Under the pieces are notes generated by a model. The model had not been told where the DNA came from. It ran no database searches and saw only the letters and a list, made by a program, of their open reading frames with translations. A program made the position numbers and the translations under genes. A stretch of DNA of 64,000 nucleotides from Actinomadura chibensis NBRC 106107 (GTDB lineage: Bacteria; Actinomycetota; Actinomycetes; Streptosporangiales; Streptosporangiaceae). Below are positions 17,614 through 27,043 of the stretch, in pieces. The first letter of the stretch is position 1. Every line of letters starts with the position of its first letter. The DNA lies in NCBI RefSeq assembly GCF_001552135.1, contig NZ_BCQP01000035.1, positions 1 to 64,000 on the forward strand. The letters are read 5' to 3'.

Positions 17614-18272
17614 CGCGTCCCCAGCCGGTACCCCGACCCGGTGACCGTCTCGATCACCGGCGGGCCGCCGAGCTTGCGGCGCAGCGTCGCCATCGTGACC
17701 CGGACGATGTTGCTGAACGGGTCGATGTTCTCGTCCCACGCCCGCTCCAGCAGCCGTTCGGCGCTCACCACGCCGCCGTCCGCCCGCAGCAGCTCCTCCA
17801 GCACGGCGAACTCCTTCTTCGTCAGCCGCAGCTCCCGGCCGTCGCGCGCGGCCCGGCGCCGGTACGGGTCGAGCCGGATGCCGCGCCGCTCCAGGACGGG
17901 CGGCACCACCGGCCCCGACCGGCGCGCGAGCGCCCGCACCCGCGCGACCAGCTCGCCGAACACGAACGGCTTCGGCAGGTAGTCGTCGGCGCCGAGGGAC
18001 AGGCCGTCCACCCGGTCGTCGACGTCGGCGGCCGCGGTCAGCATGAGGATCCGCGCGGAGCCGCGCCGCGTCACGAGCTCCCGGCACACGTCGTCGCCGT
18101 GGACGCCCGGCAGGTCGCGGTCGAGGACCACGACGTCGTAGTCGGTGTGCGACGTCCGCTCCAGCGCGTCGTCGCCGTCGTACACCACGTCGACCGCCAT
18201 CGCCTCTTCGCGGAACCCGTCGGCGATGGTGTCGGCGAGCACGCGCTCGTCCTCGACGATCAGTACACGCAT
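17610..18272 (-). CDS. OmpR/PhoB-family response regulator
   Basis: A 220-residue regulator and partner of the kinase that follows. The receiver domain opens with M-R-V-L-I-V-E-D-E, has the phospho-acceptor Asp in V-V-V-L-D-R-D-L-P-G and the conserved Lys in L-P-K-P-F. The C-terminal winged-helix domain has L-T-K-K-E-F-A-V-L-E-E-L-L and the recognition helix region N-I-V-R-V-T-M-A-T-L-R-R-K-L, ending in G-S-G-Y-R-L. This is the typical two-domain layout. The ATG is at 18272. I cannot identify a target gene or binding repeat nearby. Confidence 0.93.
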   Translation of the reverse strand: MRVLIVEDERVLADTIADGFREEAMAVDVVYDGDDALERTSHTDYDVVVLDRDLPGVHGDDVCRELVTRRGSARILMLTAAADVDDRVDGLSLGADDYLPKPFVFGELVARVRALARRSGPVVPPVLERRGIRLDPYRRRAARDGRELRLTKKEFAVLEELLRADGGVVSAERLLERAWDENIDPFSNIVRVTMATLRRKLGGPPVIETVTGSGYRLGTR

Positions 18273-18325
18273 GCGGAGAGCATGACCGGTGAGGGGTTAA
18301 GCCTCGATAAACGCCCACTTCCGCC

Positions 18326-18371
18326 GGGGGGCGCCCGGCCGCACGCACTCCTGGGCGGCCGGGCGTCCCCC
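18326..18371 (-). terminator. Strong hairpin terminator after the beta-propeller gene
   Basis: A 16-bp stem, G-rich arm 18326-18341 with C-rich arm 18356-18371 and one G:U pair, directly follows the stop of the minus-strand gene ending at 18389. It separates that gene from the two-component operon. Confidence 0.7.
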
Positions 18372-18388
18372 TCGCTAGTCCCGCGTTC

Positions 18389-19288
18389 TCACGGGGTGAC
18401 CGCGACGGCGTTGTACGGGGTGTCGGGGGTCGGCGTCGTGTTGAACCGGGCGTTCGGCAGGTACAGGCGGGAGCCGGAGCGCGCGACGCTCGTCGGGACG
18501 TCGAACCGCGGGTCGGTCAGCTTCTTGACGACCTTCCCCTCGGTGGCGGCGTCGTTCAGCTCGATCACGGACACGGTGTTGAGCCGGTTCTGCACGGCGT
18601 AGACGGTGCGTCCGACGAGCAGGATGCCGTCCCCGGCCGTGAGGATCTCGCCGCCCAGGCCGATCGCCTTCGCGACGCCGGTCTCCGGGTCGACCTTGAA
18701 CAGCTTGCCCGTGTTGGACTGGATGAGGACCAGCGACTTCCCGCCGTCCAGCGCCTCGATCCCGTTGGAGTTGAATCCCTCGCCCCACACGATGTCGCCG
18801 GTGAGGGGCAGGGTCTTGACCTCTCCGTCCCCGCTCAGCGGGACCCGGTAGAGCTGCTGGTTGGTCGAGTCGCTGAACCACGCCGCGTCCTTGGTGAGGG
18901 CGACGTCGTTGATGAAGGCCGCCTTCGTCGTCAGCTTGTACGACTTGACGACCTCCCCGTTCTCGGTGTTGACGACGCGCGCGTCCCCGGCCTTGCCACC
19001 GGCCACGTACAGCCGGTCCCCGCGCGTCTCCAGGCCGAGCGACGGCGTCCCCGGCCCCTTGCTGATCAGCTCTCCCTTCCCGGTCCGCAGATCGGCCCGG
19101 TAGATCGCCCCCGTCGACCGCGACCCGAAGAACGCCACGGGCCCCGGCCCGGTGGCGATCCCCTCGGGCTGGAACCCGTTCGGCAGCGCGATCTGGTCGG
19201 GCTCAGGCCCCGTGGCCCCCTGGGCGGAGCCCCCCACGGGAACGAGCAATCCAGCGGACAGGACGGCAATGACAATTCGAGACCACAT
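18389..19288 (-). CDS. Secreted beta-propeller protein (SMP-30/gluconolactonase-like)
   Basis: A 299-residue protein with a Sec signal peptide (M-W-S-R-I-V-I-A-V-L-S-A-G-L-L-V-P-V-G-G, cleavage near S-A-Q-G-A). The mature part has repeated blades such as L-P-N-G-F-Q-P-E-G-I-A, L-Y-V-A-G-G, W-F-S-D-S-T-N-Q-Q-L-Y-R-V-P and G-E-G-F-N-S-N-G-I, typical of SMP-30/gluconolactonase or other six-bladed propellers. The metal and catalytic residues cannot be assigned with confidence, so lactonase activity is only possible. The ATG at 19288 was chosen because the signal peptide starts there; further upstream the frame is not protein-like. It is a single gene closed by a strong hairpin. Confidence 0.75.
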   Translation of the reverse strand: MWSRIVIAVLSAGLLVPVGGSAQGATGPEPDQIALPNGFQPEGIATGPGPVAFFGSRSTGAIYRADLRTGKGELISKGPGTPSLGLETRGDRLYVAGGKAGDARVVNTENGEVVKSYKLTTKAAFINDVALTKDAAWFSDSTNQQLYRVPLSGDGEVKTLPLTGDIVWGEGFNSNGIEALDGGKSLVLIQSNTGKLFKVDPETGVAKAIGLGGEILTAGDGILLVGRTVYAVQNRLNTVSVIELNDAATEGKVVKKLTDPRFDVPTSVARSGSRLYLPNARFNTTPTPDTPYNAVAVTP

Positions 19289-19532
19289 GGCCCCCAAACT
19301 CCCGCAACCCACCCCCCGGCACCAGACCCACGAAACGGACCCGATGCACACTTTCCAAGTTCCCCCTGATCAGCAAGGACCCCGCGGACCCGCCGCCGCA
19401 CATTCCGGCAGGCACCGCAAACTCCGGCACGCTCCGCCAACCCACCCGGACATCCGCTAATGCGCATTTAACGCGGGGGTCGGTGTGATGGCTCTTCGGT
19501 TCGGGGCCGGGTGGTTCCGGGGAGAGGACGGC

Positions 19533-20042
19533 ATGGGATTCAAGGTGTGGGTCGTCGTGGTCGCGGTGCTGGTCGGGGGTGCGGGGTGCGGTGGCGGTGA
19601 TGACGGGGGCGGTGTGGCCAGTGCGGGTGGGGCCGCCGCGGGCGGGGTTTCGGCGTCGCCCAGTGCTTCGCTTTCGGCGGAGGACTCTCGGCTCAAGTTC
19701 GCGCAGTGCATGCGGGAGAACGGGGTGGACGTCCCCGATCCGGGGTCGGGGGACGCGTCGGCGCTGCGGCTCGGGAAGGGCGCCGGCAGGGAGAAGTTGC
19801 AGGCCGCGTTGAAGCAGTGCCAGCAATGGCTTCAGGCGGGCGGGAAATTGCCCGACATGAAGGATCCGAAGAAGCGCGACCAGTACGTCGAGTTCGCGCA
19901 GTGCATGCGTGAGCACGGCGTGGACATGCCCGATCCCGGGCCGGACGGGAAGATCAGGCTGCCGTCCGAAGGGGTCGATCGGGGCGCGGTGGAGAAGGCG
20001 CGGAAGGCGTGCCAGGGGAGTCTGCCGGGGGCCGGGGAATGA
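19533..20042 (+). CDS. Lipoprotein with two F-A-Q-C-M-R-E repeats, first gene of an export operon
   Basis: A 169-residue predicted lipoprotein: signal sequence with a lipobox ending G-A-G-C (Cys19), then a Gly/Ala/Ser-rich linker. The conserved part holds two copies of a short motif, F-A-Q-C-M-R-E-N-G-V-D-V-P-D-P and F-A-Q-C-M-R-E-H-G-V-D-M-P-D-P, each followed by another Cys (K-Q-C-Q, K-A-C-Q), so two disulfides are likely. The function is not established. The start at 19533 has G-G-A-G-A-G-G-A upstream, better than the ATG at 19488. Its stop overlaps the start of the MacA-like gene (ATGA), so it belongs to the exporter unit, perhaps as an extracytoplasmic ligand-binding part (inference). 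Confidence 0.8.
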   Translation: MGFKVWVVVVAVLVGGAGCGGGDDGGGVASAGGAAAGGVSASPSASLSAEDSRLKFAQCMRENGVDVPDPGSGDASALRLGKGAGREKLQAALKQCQQWLQAGGKLPDMKDPKKRDQYVEFAQCMREHGVDMPDPGPDGKIRLPSEGVDRGAVEKARKACQGSLPGAGE

Positions 20043-21084
20043 GGCGGGCCGTGGTGGCGGGCGGGGTCGTCGTCGGGGTGGTCGTCGCGGGCGGGAGCGT
20101 TCTGGCGTGGACGTCGGACGGCGGGGAGGCGAAGGCCGGGTCCGGGATTCCTCTGACGACCGCCGTGGTGAGCCGGGGCGATCTCGTCGACACGGAGAAA
20201 GTGGACGGGAAATTGACGTATGAGGGCGTCCGGCAGGTGTGGACGGGGGCGTCCGGGGTGGTGACCTGGGCGCCGGAGGCGGGGGCGACGATCAAGCGGG
20301 GCGGGACGCTGGTGAAGGTCGCCGACAAGCCCGTGACGCTGATGTACGGCGGCAGCCCCATGTACCGGACGCTCGGGCAGGGCGACTCGGGCAAGGACGT
20401 CCGGGATCTGGAACGGAATCTGCGGGCGCTCGGATACGGCGGCATCACCGTCGATGAGGAGTTCACGGGTTCGACGGAGAGCGCCGTCCGGAAATGGCAG
20501 GACGACAAGGGGCTGGACGAGACGGGAATGGTCGGCCCTGATCAGGTGGTGTTCCTGGACGGCGCCGTCCGCGTCCGCGAGGTCGCGGCGCCGGAGGGGA
20601 AGCGGGTCGCGCGGGGGCAGCCCGTCCTGACGGTGGCGGGGACGCGGCGGCTCGTCCACGTCGACCTGGACGCCGACAAGCAGGATCTCGCCAGGAAGGG
20701 CGCGAAGGTCACCGTGGAGCTGCCGGGCGGGAGGACGGTCGGCGGGACGATCACCAAGGTCGGCAGCGTGGCCGAGAGCACCGGGACCGGGCCGGACAAG
20801 AAGACCACGGTCGGCGTCGACATCTCCCTCGGCGGCGCCGGGACGGGACGCCTCGACGAGGCCCCCGTCACCGTGGAACTGGAGAGCGAGCGGCGCGAGG
20901 ACGTCCTGTCGGTGCCGGTCGAGGCGCTGCTCGCGCTCCGCGAGGGCGGCTTCGGCGTCGAGGTCGTCGCGGCGGACGGGGCGCGGCGGCTCGTGCCCGT
21001 CCGGACCGGGGCGTTCGGCGGCGGGCGCGTCGAGGTCACCGGGACCGGGATCGGCGCGGGCGTGAAGGTCGGGGTGCCGGCCCG

Positions 21085-21088
<4 letters not shown>
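20039..21088 (+). CDS. Periplasmic adaptor / MacA-like protein with peptidoglycan-binding domain
   Basis: A 349-residue membrane-anchored protein. The N-terminal transmembrane helix (about residues 4-22) is followed by a beta-rich segment, then a peptidoglycan-binding domain (V-R-D-L-E-R-N-L-R-A-L-G-Y with S-A-V-R-K-W-Q near residues 120-150). A barrel-sandwich/beta-barrel region of the HlyD/MacA type (P-E-G-K-R-V-A-R-G-Q-P-V-L-T-V) completes it. Gram-positive MacA-like adaptors of this plan work with MacB-type ABC exporters, which matches the two genes that follow. It overlaps both neighbours by four bases. The exported substrate is unknown. Confidence 0.85.
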
Positions 21089-21767
<679 letters not shown>

Positions 21768-21771
<4 letters not shown>

Positions 21772-22961
21772 GCTCCGCACTGGCGCCCGCGCGGCTCGGC
21801 GCGGGCGACGTCCTGCGCGTCGGGCTCGGCGGGCTGCGGTCGCGTCCGACGCGGGTGGTGCTGTCCGCGCTCGGCATCGCGATCGGGATCGCGACGATGG
21901 TCGCGGTGATCGGGATCTCCTCGTCCAGCAAGGCGGACCTGCTGCGGCGGCTCGACCGGCTCGGCACGAACCTGCTGACCGCCGCGCCCGGCGACACGCT
22001 GTTCGGCGGGAAGGCGGCGCTGCCGGAGACGGCGCCGGAGATGGTCCGCCGGATCGGGCCGGTCACCGCGGTCGGCGCGACCGGCTCGGTGGACGCGACC
22101 GTCCGCCGCACCGACCGGATCCCGAAGGAGGTCACGCAGGGCATCGCCGTCCAGGCCGCGACGACGGACCTGCTCGGCACCCTCGACGTCGGCATGGCGG
22201 GCGGACGCTGGCTGAACGCGGGCACCGAGCGCTATCCCGGCGTCGTGCTCGGCGCGGAGGCGGCGCGGCGGCTCGGCGTGGACCGGGCGGGCGGCCAGGT
22301 GTGGATCGGCGGGCGCTGGTTCGTCGTCCTCGGCGTGCTGCGGCCCGCCGAGCTGGCGCCGGAGATCGACCGGTCCGCCCTCGTCGGCTGGGACGCGGCC
22401 CGCCGCCACCTCGGCTTCGACGGCCATCCGACGACGATCTACGAGCGGTCGGCGGACGGGGCGGTGGCCGACGTCCGGGCCGTCCTCGCCCGGACGGTCA
22501 ACCCCGAGCACCCCGAGGAGGTCGAGGTCAGCCGCCCGTCCGACGCGCTGGAGGCGAAGGCCGCGGCGGCGGGCGCGTTCACCGGGCTGCTGCTCGGGCT
22601 CGGCGCGGTCGCGCTGCTGGTCGGCGGCGTCGGCGTCGCCAACACCATGGTGATCTCGGTGCTGGAGCGGCGCCGCGAGATCGGGCTGCGCCGCTCGCTG
22701 GGCGCGACGCGCGGCCAGGTCCGGACGCAGTTCCTCGCCGAGTCGCTGCTGCTGTCGGCGTTCGGCGGCGCCGCCGGGGTCGTCCTCGGCACGGTCGTGA
22801 CCGCCGGGTTCGCGGTGTGGAAGGGATGGCCGCCGGTCATCCCAGTGTGGGCGCTCGGCGGCGCGCTCGCCGCGACCCTCGCGATCGGCACGGCCGCCGG
22901 ACTGTACCCGGCGATGCGCGCCGCGCGGCTCCCGCCGACCCTCGCGCTGGCCGCCGTCTGA
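21768..22961 (+). CDS. FtsX-fold ABC permease, MacB-like
   Basis: A 397-residue membrane protein with the MacB plan: one N-terminal helix (about residues 33-52), a large extracytoplasmic domain of about 200 residues, then three C-terminal helices. The motifs G-V-G-V-A-N-T-M-V-I-S-V-L-E-R-R and E-I-G-L-R-R-S-L-G-A-T-R are hallmarks of the FtsX/MacB permease domain. It overlaps the ATPase stop by four bases and closes the lipoprotein-adaptor-ATPase-permease unit. Such systems act as mechanotransducers that export peptides, lipids or drugs; the substrate cannot be read from the sequence. Confidence 0.92.
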
Positions 22962-22985
22962 GTCTGGCGACGTCCCGACGAACCG

Positions 22986-23426
22986 GTGCATGATTGGGAC
23001 GGGCCCGCAGAATTCACCCCGGGGCCCGCCGAAGTTCCGCCTGGGGGAGGTGCCTCGTACGCCATGCCGGTGCCACGCCCGCTCCGGGAGCGCTGCCGGG
23101 AGTTCCTCGGGATCGACGGGGAGATCCGCTACATCTTCCCCGCGCTGGCCTTCGGCGGCGGCGCGGGCTTCATCTTCGTCGTCACCGACGACCAGGTCGC
23201 GGTGATCTCCACCGGCGCGATGAGCCGCGGCACGCCGCGCAGCGTCTGGGGCAGCTACCCGCGCGGCACCCGGATCGGCCCGGTGGAGACCGGCGTCGGC
23301 GCCTCGTTCGAGTTCGGCGGGGCCGTCTTCGAGCTGGACGACGAGTACGTCCCGGTCGTCAACGCCGCCGACGCCGAGATCTTCGCCCGCGACAGCCTCC
23401 CGCGAGACCCCCTCCCCGACCTCTGA
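22986..23426 (+). CDS. Conserved hypothetical protein, PH-like beta protein
   Basis: A 146-residue cytoplasmic protein without signal or membrane segments. The central part is beta-strand rich (G-A-G-F-I-F-V-V-T-D-D-Q-V-A-V-I-S-T-G, then R-I-G-P-V-E-T-G-V-G-A-S-F-E-F), a pattern seen in bacterial PH-like domains, though I cannot confirm the family. The GTG at 22986 gives the longest frame; an ATG at 23064 that removes a Pro/Gly-rich lead of 26 residues is a good alternative, with GGGGGAGG upstream but widely spaced. It follows the exporter operon by 24 bases and may be cotranscribed. Confidence 0.6.
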   Translation: MHDWDGPAEFTPGPAEVPPGGGASYAMPVPRPLRERCREFLGIDGEIRYIFPALAFGGGAGFIFVVTDDQVAVISTGAMSRGTPRSVWGSYPRGTRIGPVETGVGASFEFGGAVFELDDEYVPVVNAADAEIFARDSLPRDPLPDL

Positions 23427-23474
23427 ACAGCACGGGCCGGGCGGCCGGAGGCCGTCCGCGTCGTGACGGGGGTT

Positions 23475-23495
23475 CCAGGGGGGGCGCCCCCCTGG
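23475..23495. terminator. Bidirectional terminator hairpin
   Basis: CCAGGGGGG and CCCCCCTGG form a perfect 9-bp stem with a 3-base loop between the convergent genes ending at 23426 and 23499. It can serve both strands. Confidence 0.65.
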
Positions 23496-23498
23496 GAG

Positions 23499-24359
23499 TT
23501 ACGGCGTTACGGGTTCGGTGGTCTTGGCCTTGGCGGGCTTGGACGTGGACGGGTTGCGCAGGAACAGGGCCATGACCGGGACCAGGTAGGCCAGCCACAT
23601 GATGAGCTGGAGCCAGGTGATCTGCGGGGTGACGTTCAGGACGCCCTGGAAGACCGTCTGCATCCAGTCGCCCGCGTCGCCGAACTTGGCGAAGAAGGCG
23701 TGCGGCTCCAGCGCGACCGAGCCGAGGCCGGGGAAGACCTCGGCCTCCTGGAGGTCGTGGAAGCCGTAGCCGAACACGCCCGCGGCGACGACGATCAGGG
23801 CCGCGCCCGTCCAGGTGAAGAACCGCTTCAGGTTGATCTTGAGGCCGCCGCGGTACAGCAGGTAGCCGAGCGCGACGGCGACGGCGAGGCCGAGGAACGC
23901 CCCGGTGATCGGCTGGGTGGACCCGCCGGAGGAGTTGGAGATGTTCGTCCAGAGGAACAGCGCGGTCTCCAGGCCCTCGCGCCCGACGGCGAGGAACGCG
24001 ACGGCGGCGAGCGCGAGCGGGCCGACGTTCAGCGCCCCCTCCAGCTTGCCTTCGAGCTCGGCCTTCATGAAGCGGGCCGTCTTGCGCATCCAGAAGACCA
24101 TCCAGGTGACGAGCCCGACCGCGATGATCGACAGGATGCCGCCGAACAGCTCCTGCGTCTTGAACTGCATCTCCGAGGAGGCGGCGCTCAGCGCGATCCC
24201 GAACCCGGCGGCGAGCGCGACGGCGAGGGCGATGCCGGTCCAGACGGGCAGGAGGGCCGCGCGGTTGCCGGTCTTCACCAGGTACGCGATCAGGATGCTC
24301 ACGACCAGGGCGGCCTCAAGCCCTTCCCGCAGCCCGATGAGGAAGTTGCCCAGTAGCAT
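23499..24359 (-). CDS. efeU: High-affinity iron permease, FTR1/EfeU family
   Basis: A 286-residue membrane protein with about seven hydrophobic helices. It carries two R-E-G-L-E motifs, L-R-E-G-L-E-A-A-L in helix 1 and G-R-E-G-L-E-T-A-L in helix 4, the iron-translocation signature of Ftr1/EfeU permeases. The ATG at 24359 has AGGAGGAG upstream. An IdeR/DtxR-type iron box starts 31 bases upstream, so expression should rise under iron limitation. In other bacteria EfeU works with the extracellular protein EfeO and the peroxidase EfeB; neither is encoded next to it here. The C-terminal tail is Lys/Thr/Pro-rich. Confidence 0.92.
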   Translation of the reverse strand: MLLGNFLIGLREGLEAALVVSILIAYLVKTGNRAALLPVWTGIALAVALAAGFGIALSAASSEMQFKTQELFGGILSIIAVGLVTWMVFWMRKTARFMKAELEGKLEGALNVGPLALAAVAFLAVGREGLETALFLWTNISNSSGGSTQPITGAFLGLAVAVALGYLLYRGGLKINLKRFFTWTGAALIVVAAGVFGYGFHDLQEAEVFPGLGSVALEPHAFFAKFGDAGDWMQTVFQGVLNVTPQITWLQLIMWLAYLVPVMALFLRNPSTSKPAKAKTTEPVTP

Positions 24360-24389
24360 CGCGCGCTCCTCCTGATCACACACCTGTGT

Positions 24390-24408
24390 TTAGGCAAACC
24401 TAACCTAA
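24390..24408 (-). promoter_or_regulatory. IdeR/DtxR iron box upstream of efeU
   Basis: On the minus strand the site reads TTAGGTTAGGTTTGCCTAA. By my comparison it matches the actinobacterial IdeR/DmdR consensus TTAGGTTAGGCTAACCTAA at 16 of 19 positions. It lies 31 bases before the efeU start, where bound Fe-loaded repressor would block the promoter. Confidence 0.85.
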
Positions 24409-24459
24409 GCCAGTGTGTTCCTCTCGCCCGCCCCTGACAAGATGTCCGGAACGTGAAGA

Positions 24460-25800
24460 TCAGCCCTCCTTGTGCTCCAGCCGGTGGAAGGCGCGGGCGA
24501 TGGGCTGAGCGGTCAGCTCGATCTGCCAGCGGCGGGCGCCGAGGTCGCGCAGGACGGCGGCGACGGCGGACGGCGACGCCTCGTCCGGCGGCGTCCAGGC
24601 GAGCCGCCGGACGAAGTCGGGCTGCATGAGGTTCTCCGACGGCATGGAGTGCTCCTCGGCGAGCGCGGCGACGACGGCGCGGGCGGCGGTGAGCCGCTTC
24701 GCGGCCTCCGGGTCGCGGTCGGCCCAGCGGTGCGCGGGCGGCGGCCCGTCGCCGGGCACGGTCGGCTCCGGCAGCCTGCGGTCCGACAGCGCGCGGGCGC
24801 GGGCGACGGCGCGCAGCCACGCCGACTGGTGCCGCCGGGCGCCGCGGCCGCGCATGGTCGGCAGGGCCTGCAGCTCGGCGGGCGTCCCGGGGGTCTGCTG
24901 CGCCAGCTCGATGATCGCGGCGTCCTGCAGCACCCGGCCGGGGGACAGGTCCCGCTCGCGGGCGATCTTGTCGCGGGCCTCCCACAGCTCGCGGACGGTG
25001 GCGAGCGCCCGCCGGTTCCGCACCCGGTGGATGCCGGACGTCCGCCGCCACGGGTCCGGACGCGGCGGCTTCGGCGGCGTGGTGAGGATCGCGGCGAACT
25101 CCTCGAGCGCCCAGTCGAGCTTGCCCGCGTCGGCCAGCTCGGCCCGCAGGGCGTCGCGCAGCTCGACCAGCAGCTCGACGTCGAGCGCGGCGTAGCGGAG
25201 CCAGTCCTCGGGGAGGGGGCGGGTCGACCAGTCGGCGGCCGAGTGCCCCTTCTCCAGCACGAAGCCGAGGACGTTCTCGACCATCGAGCCGAGGCCGACG
25301 CGCGGGTAGCCGAGCAGCCGCCCGGCCAGCTCGGTGTCGAACAGCCGGCGCGGCACGAGCCCGACCTCGGCGAGGCAGGGCAGGTCCTGGTTGGCGGCGT
25401 GCAGGACCATCTCGGCGTCGGCGAGCGCGGCGTCCAGCCCGGACAGGTCGGGCAGGGCGATCGGGTCGATCAGCGCGGTCCCGGCGCCCGCGCGGCGGAG
25501 CTGGATCAGGTACGCGCGCTGCCCGTACCGGTAGCCGGAGGCCCGTTCGGCGTCGACCGCGACGGGGCCGGATCCCGCGGCGAAGGCGGCGATGACACGT
25601 TCCAGTTCCGCCGCGCCCGTGACCACGGGCGGCACGCCCTCGCGCGGCTCCAGCAGGGGGACGGCCGGGGGGCCGTCGCCCGGCTCGTCCTCGGGCGGCC
25701 GGACGGCCTGCTCTGGAACGGTCCTTGGCCGCCTCGCGGCCGTGTTCTCCGCACCGGCGTCCCGCTCGGGCCCGGTCGCGCGCGTTTCGGACACTCCCAC
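24460..25800 (-). CDS. rnd: Ribonuclease D
   Basis: A 446-residue 3'-5' exoribonuclease with an HRDC domain, acting on tRNA and other structured RNA ends. The DEDD residues are visible: V-D-A-E at residues 82-85, N-Q-D near residue 140, and the Y-x3-D pair in Y-A-A-L-D-V-E. The HRDC domain follows at about residues 265-350, and a second helical domain fills the C terminus. The first 55 residues are Pro/Glu-rich and probably disordered. Two GTG starts two codons apart are possible (25800, 25794). The order rnd-DUF3000-hemE is, from general knowledge, conserved in actinomycetes and supports the call. Confidence 0.92.
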   Translation of the reverse strand: MGVSETRATGPERDAGAENTAARRPRTVPEQAVRPPEDEPGDGPPAVPLLEPREGVPPVVTGAAELERVIAAFAAGSGPVAVDAERASGYRYGQRAYLIQLRRAGAGTALIDPIALPDLSGLDAALADAEMVLHAANQDLPCLAEVGLVPRRLFDTELAGRLLGYPRVGLGSMVENVLGFVLEKGHSAADWSTRPLPEDWLRYAALDVELLVELRDALRAELADAGKLDWALEEFAAILTTPPKPPRPDPWRRTSGIHRVRNRRALATVRELWEARDKIARERDLSPGRVLQDAAIIELAQQTPGTPAELQALPTMRGRGARRHQSAWLRAVARARALSDRRLPEPTVPGDGPPPAHRWADRDPEAAKRLTAARAVVAALAEEHSMPSENLMQPDFVRRLAWTPPDEASPSAVAAVLRDLGARRWQIELTAQPIARAFHRLEHKEG

Positions 25801-25938
25801 TGAACCTTTTTCATCCTCGGATCGACGAGCCGTTCGAGGCCCTGCGGAACACCGGCGGACGAAATCGGCAGCCTGCTCGCGTGTGCTCCCCCGCCTCGGT
25901 TCCGGACGCTGGTGGTCACGCCCCCTACCGTACGTCGC

Positions 25939-26505
25939 TCAACCGCCCGCGCCGCCAGGCCGGTCCGGCAGCGCGGCGACCCCGGACGGCGGGAGCCCCG
26001 CCGTGGTGCACATCACCTCGCACCACGCCGCCACGTGCGGGGCGAGGTCGTCGCCGGTCGGGGACCAGGAGGCGCGCAGTTCGAGCTCCGTCGTGGACGG
26101 CTCGCCCCGCTTGTCGCCGAAGCTCTCGGACACGGCGCGGGTGATCGTCCCGGAGACGCCGGCGAACCCGGCGGGCTCCAGCGCTTCGAGCAGCCAGTCC
26201 CACGCGACGGTGCCGATCAGCTCCTCGGCGGCGATGTCGGGCTCCAGGTCGGCGCGGATGTAGGCGACGACGCGGAAGCCGTTCGTCCAGCCGCCGCGGC
26301 CGTCGGGGTCGTAGAGGACGATGAGGCGGCCCATGGCGACCTCGGTGTCGTCGTCGCGGTAGACGCTTCCGGACAGGGCCGCCGCGTACGGCGCGAGGCT
26401 CTGCGGGGCGGGCATGTCCTCAAGGTCGAGCTCCGGCCGGAGGCCGGGCCCGTCGAGGATCTCGCGCAGCGTGTCGAGCGCCCGCTGGAAGGCAGGTGGG
26501 TTCAT
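25939..26505 (-). CDS. DUF3000 domain protein
   Basis: A 188-residue protein of an actinobacterial family of unknown function commonly found between hemE and the RNase D gene. The sequence shows a helical start (F-Q-R-A-L-D-T-L-R-E-I-L) followed by beta strands (G-R-L-I-V-L-Y-D-P-D-G-R-G-G-W, then F-R-V-V-A-Y-I-R-A-D-L-E). There is no signal peptide or transmembrane segment. ATG at 26505 was chosen because the frame upstream is Pro/Arg-rich and unlike protein. Genomic constancy next to rnd and hemE is the only functional hint. Confidence 0.8.
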   Translation of the reverse strand: MNPPAFQRALDTLREILDGPGLRPELDLEDMPAPQSLAPYAAALSGSVYRDDDTEVAMGRLIVLYDPDGRGGWTNGFRVVAYIRADLEPDIAAEELIGTVAWDWLLEALEPAGFAGVSGTITRAVSESFGDKRGEPSTTELELRASWSPTGDDLAPHVAAWCEVMCTTAGLPPSGVAALPDRPGGAGG

Positions 26506-26659
26506 GGGTGGACCGGCCTGGGTGCGGGGGAGTGGTCGGGTGCGGGGGCGGGACTCGGGTCGGTGATGCCGGACATCGGAGCCGCCGCGGGCGACGGCCG
26601 GGGGACGCGGAGGGGAAGCAGGCACGGCACAGGTGGTTTCGTCTCGGGGGCCGGGCCGG

Positions 26660-26896
26660 TCAGGCCACGGCCCGCACGGTGGCGGCGCGGCGGTCGGCCG
26701 GGCCGGGCGCGGGGGCGGCGAGGGCGGAGGAGGAGGCGGCGGGCTGGGACCCGGTGACCGGCGCGGTCACCACCGAGCCGACGAAGACGGCCGAGCCGCA
26801 TTCGACGCAGGCCCGCTCGGGACACTCCTCGCCATGACCGTCCGGACACGGCGGCTGCTCGAACATACGTTCATCACCGCAGGTGGAACAGTACAA
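26660..26896 (-). CDS. Small zinc-ribbon-like protein, TTG start
   Basis: A 78-residue protein starting M-Y-C-S-T-C-G-D-E-R. The N-terminal 35 residues hold six Cys in C-x2-C, C, C and C-x2-C arrangement with a His, a likely zinc-binding fold. The rest is an Ala/Pro/Ser-rich tail. The start codon is TTG at 26896, supported by GGGAGG six bases upstream; no ATG or GTG is available before the first Cys pair, so default gene calling may miss it or start too late, at the internal M-F-E-Q. It lies between the DUF3000 gene and hemE and is divergent from hemE. Function unknown. Confidence 0.65.
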   Translation of the reverse strand: MYCSTCGDERMFEQPPCPDGHGEECPERACVECGSAVFVGSVVTAPVTGSQPAASSSALAAPAPGPADRRAATVRAVA

Positions 26897-27043
26897 GGGG
26901 GACCTCCCTCGGCTATGACACGCATCACGTTCGCACGCGCCGGTGACAGAATGCGGGACTTCGCTCGGCGTGTCCGGAAGTTCGTGCCGCTCAGGGGGGC
27001 GTCCGGGTGCTTTCCCACCGTCCGTCCATGGGACGATCGCACC

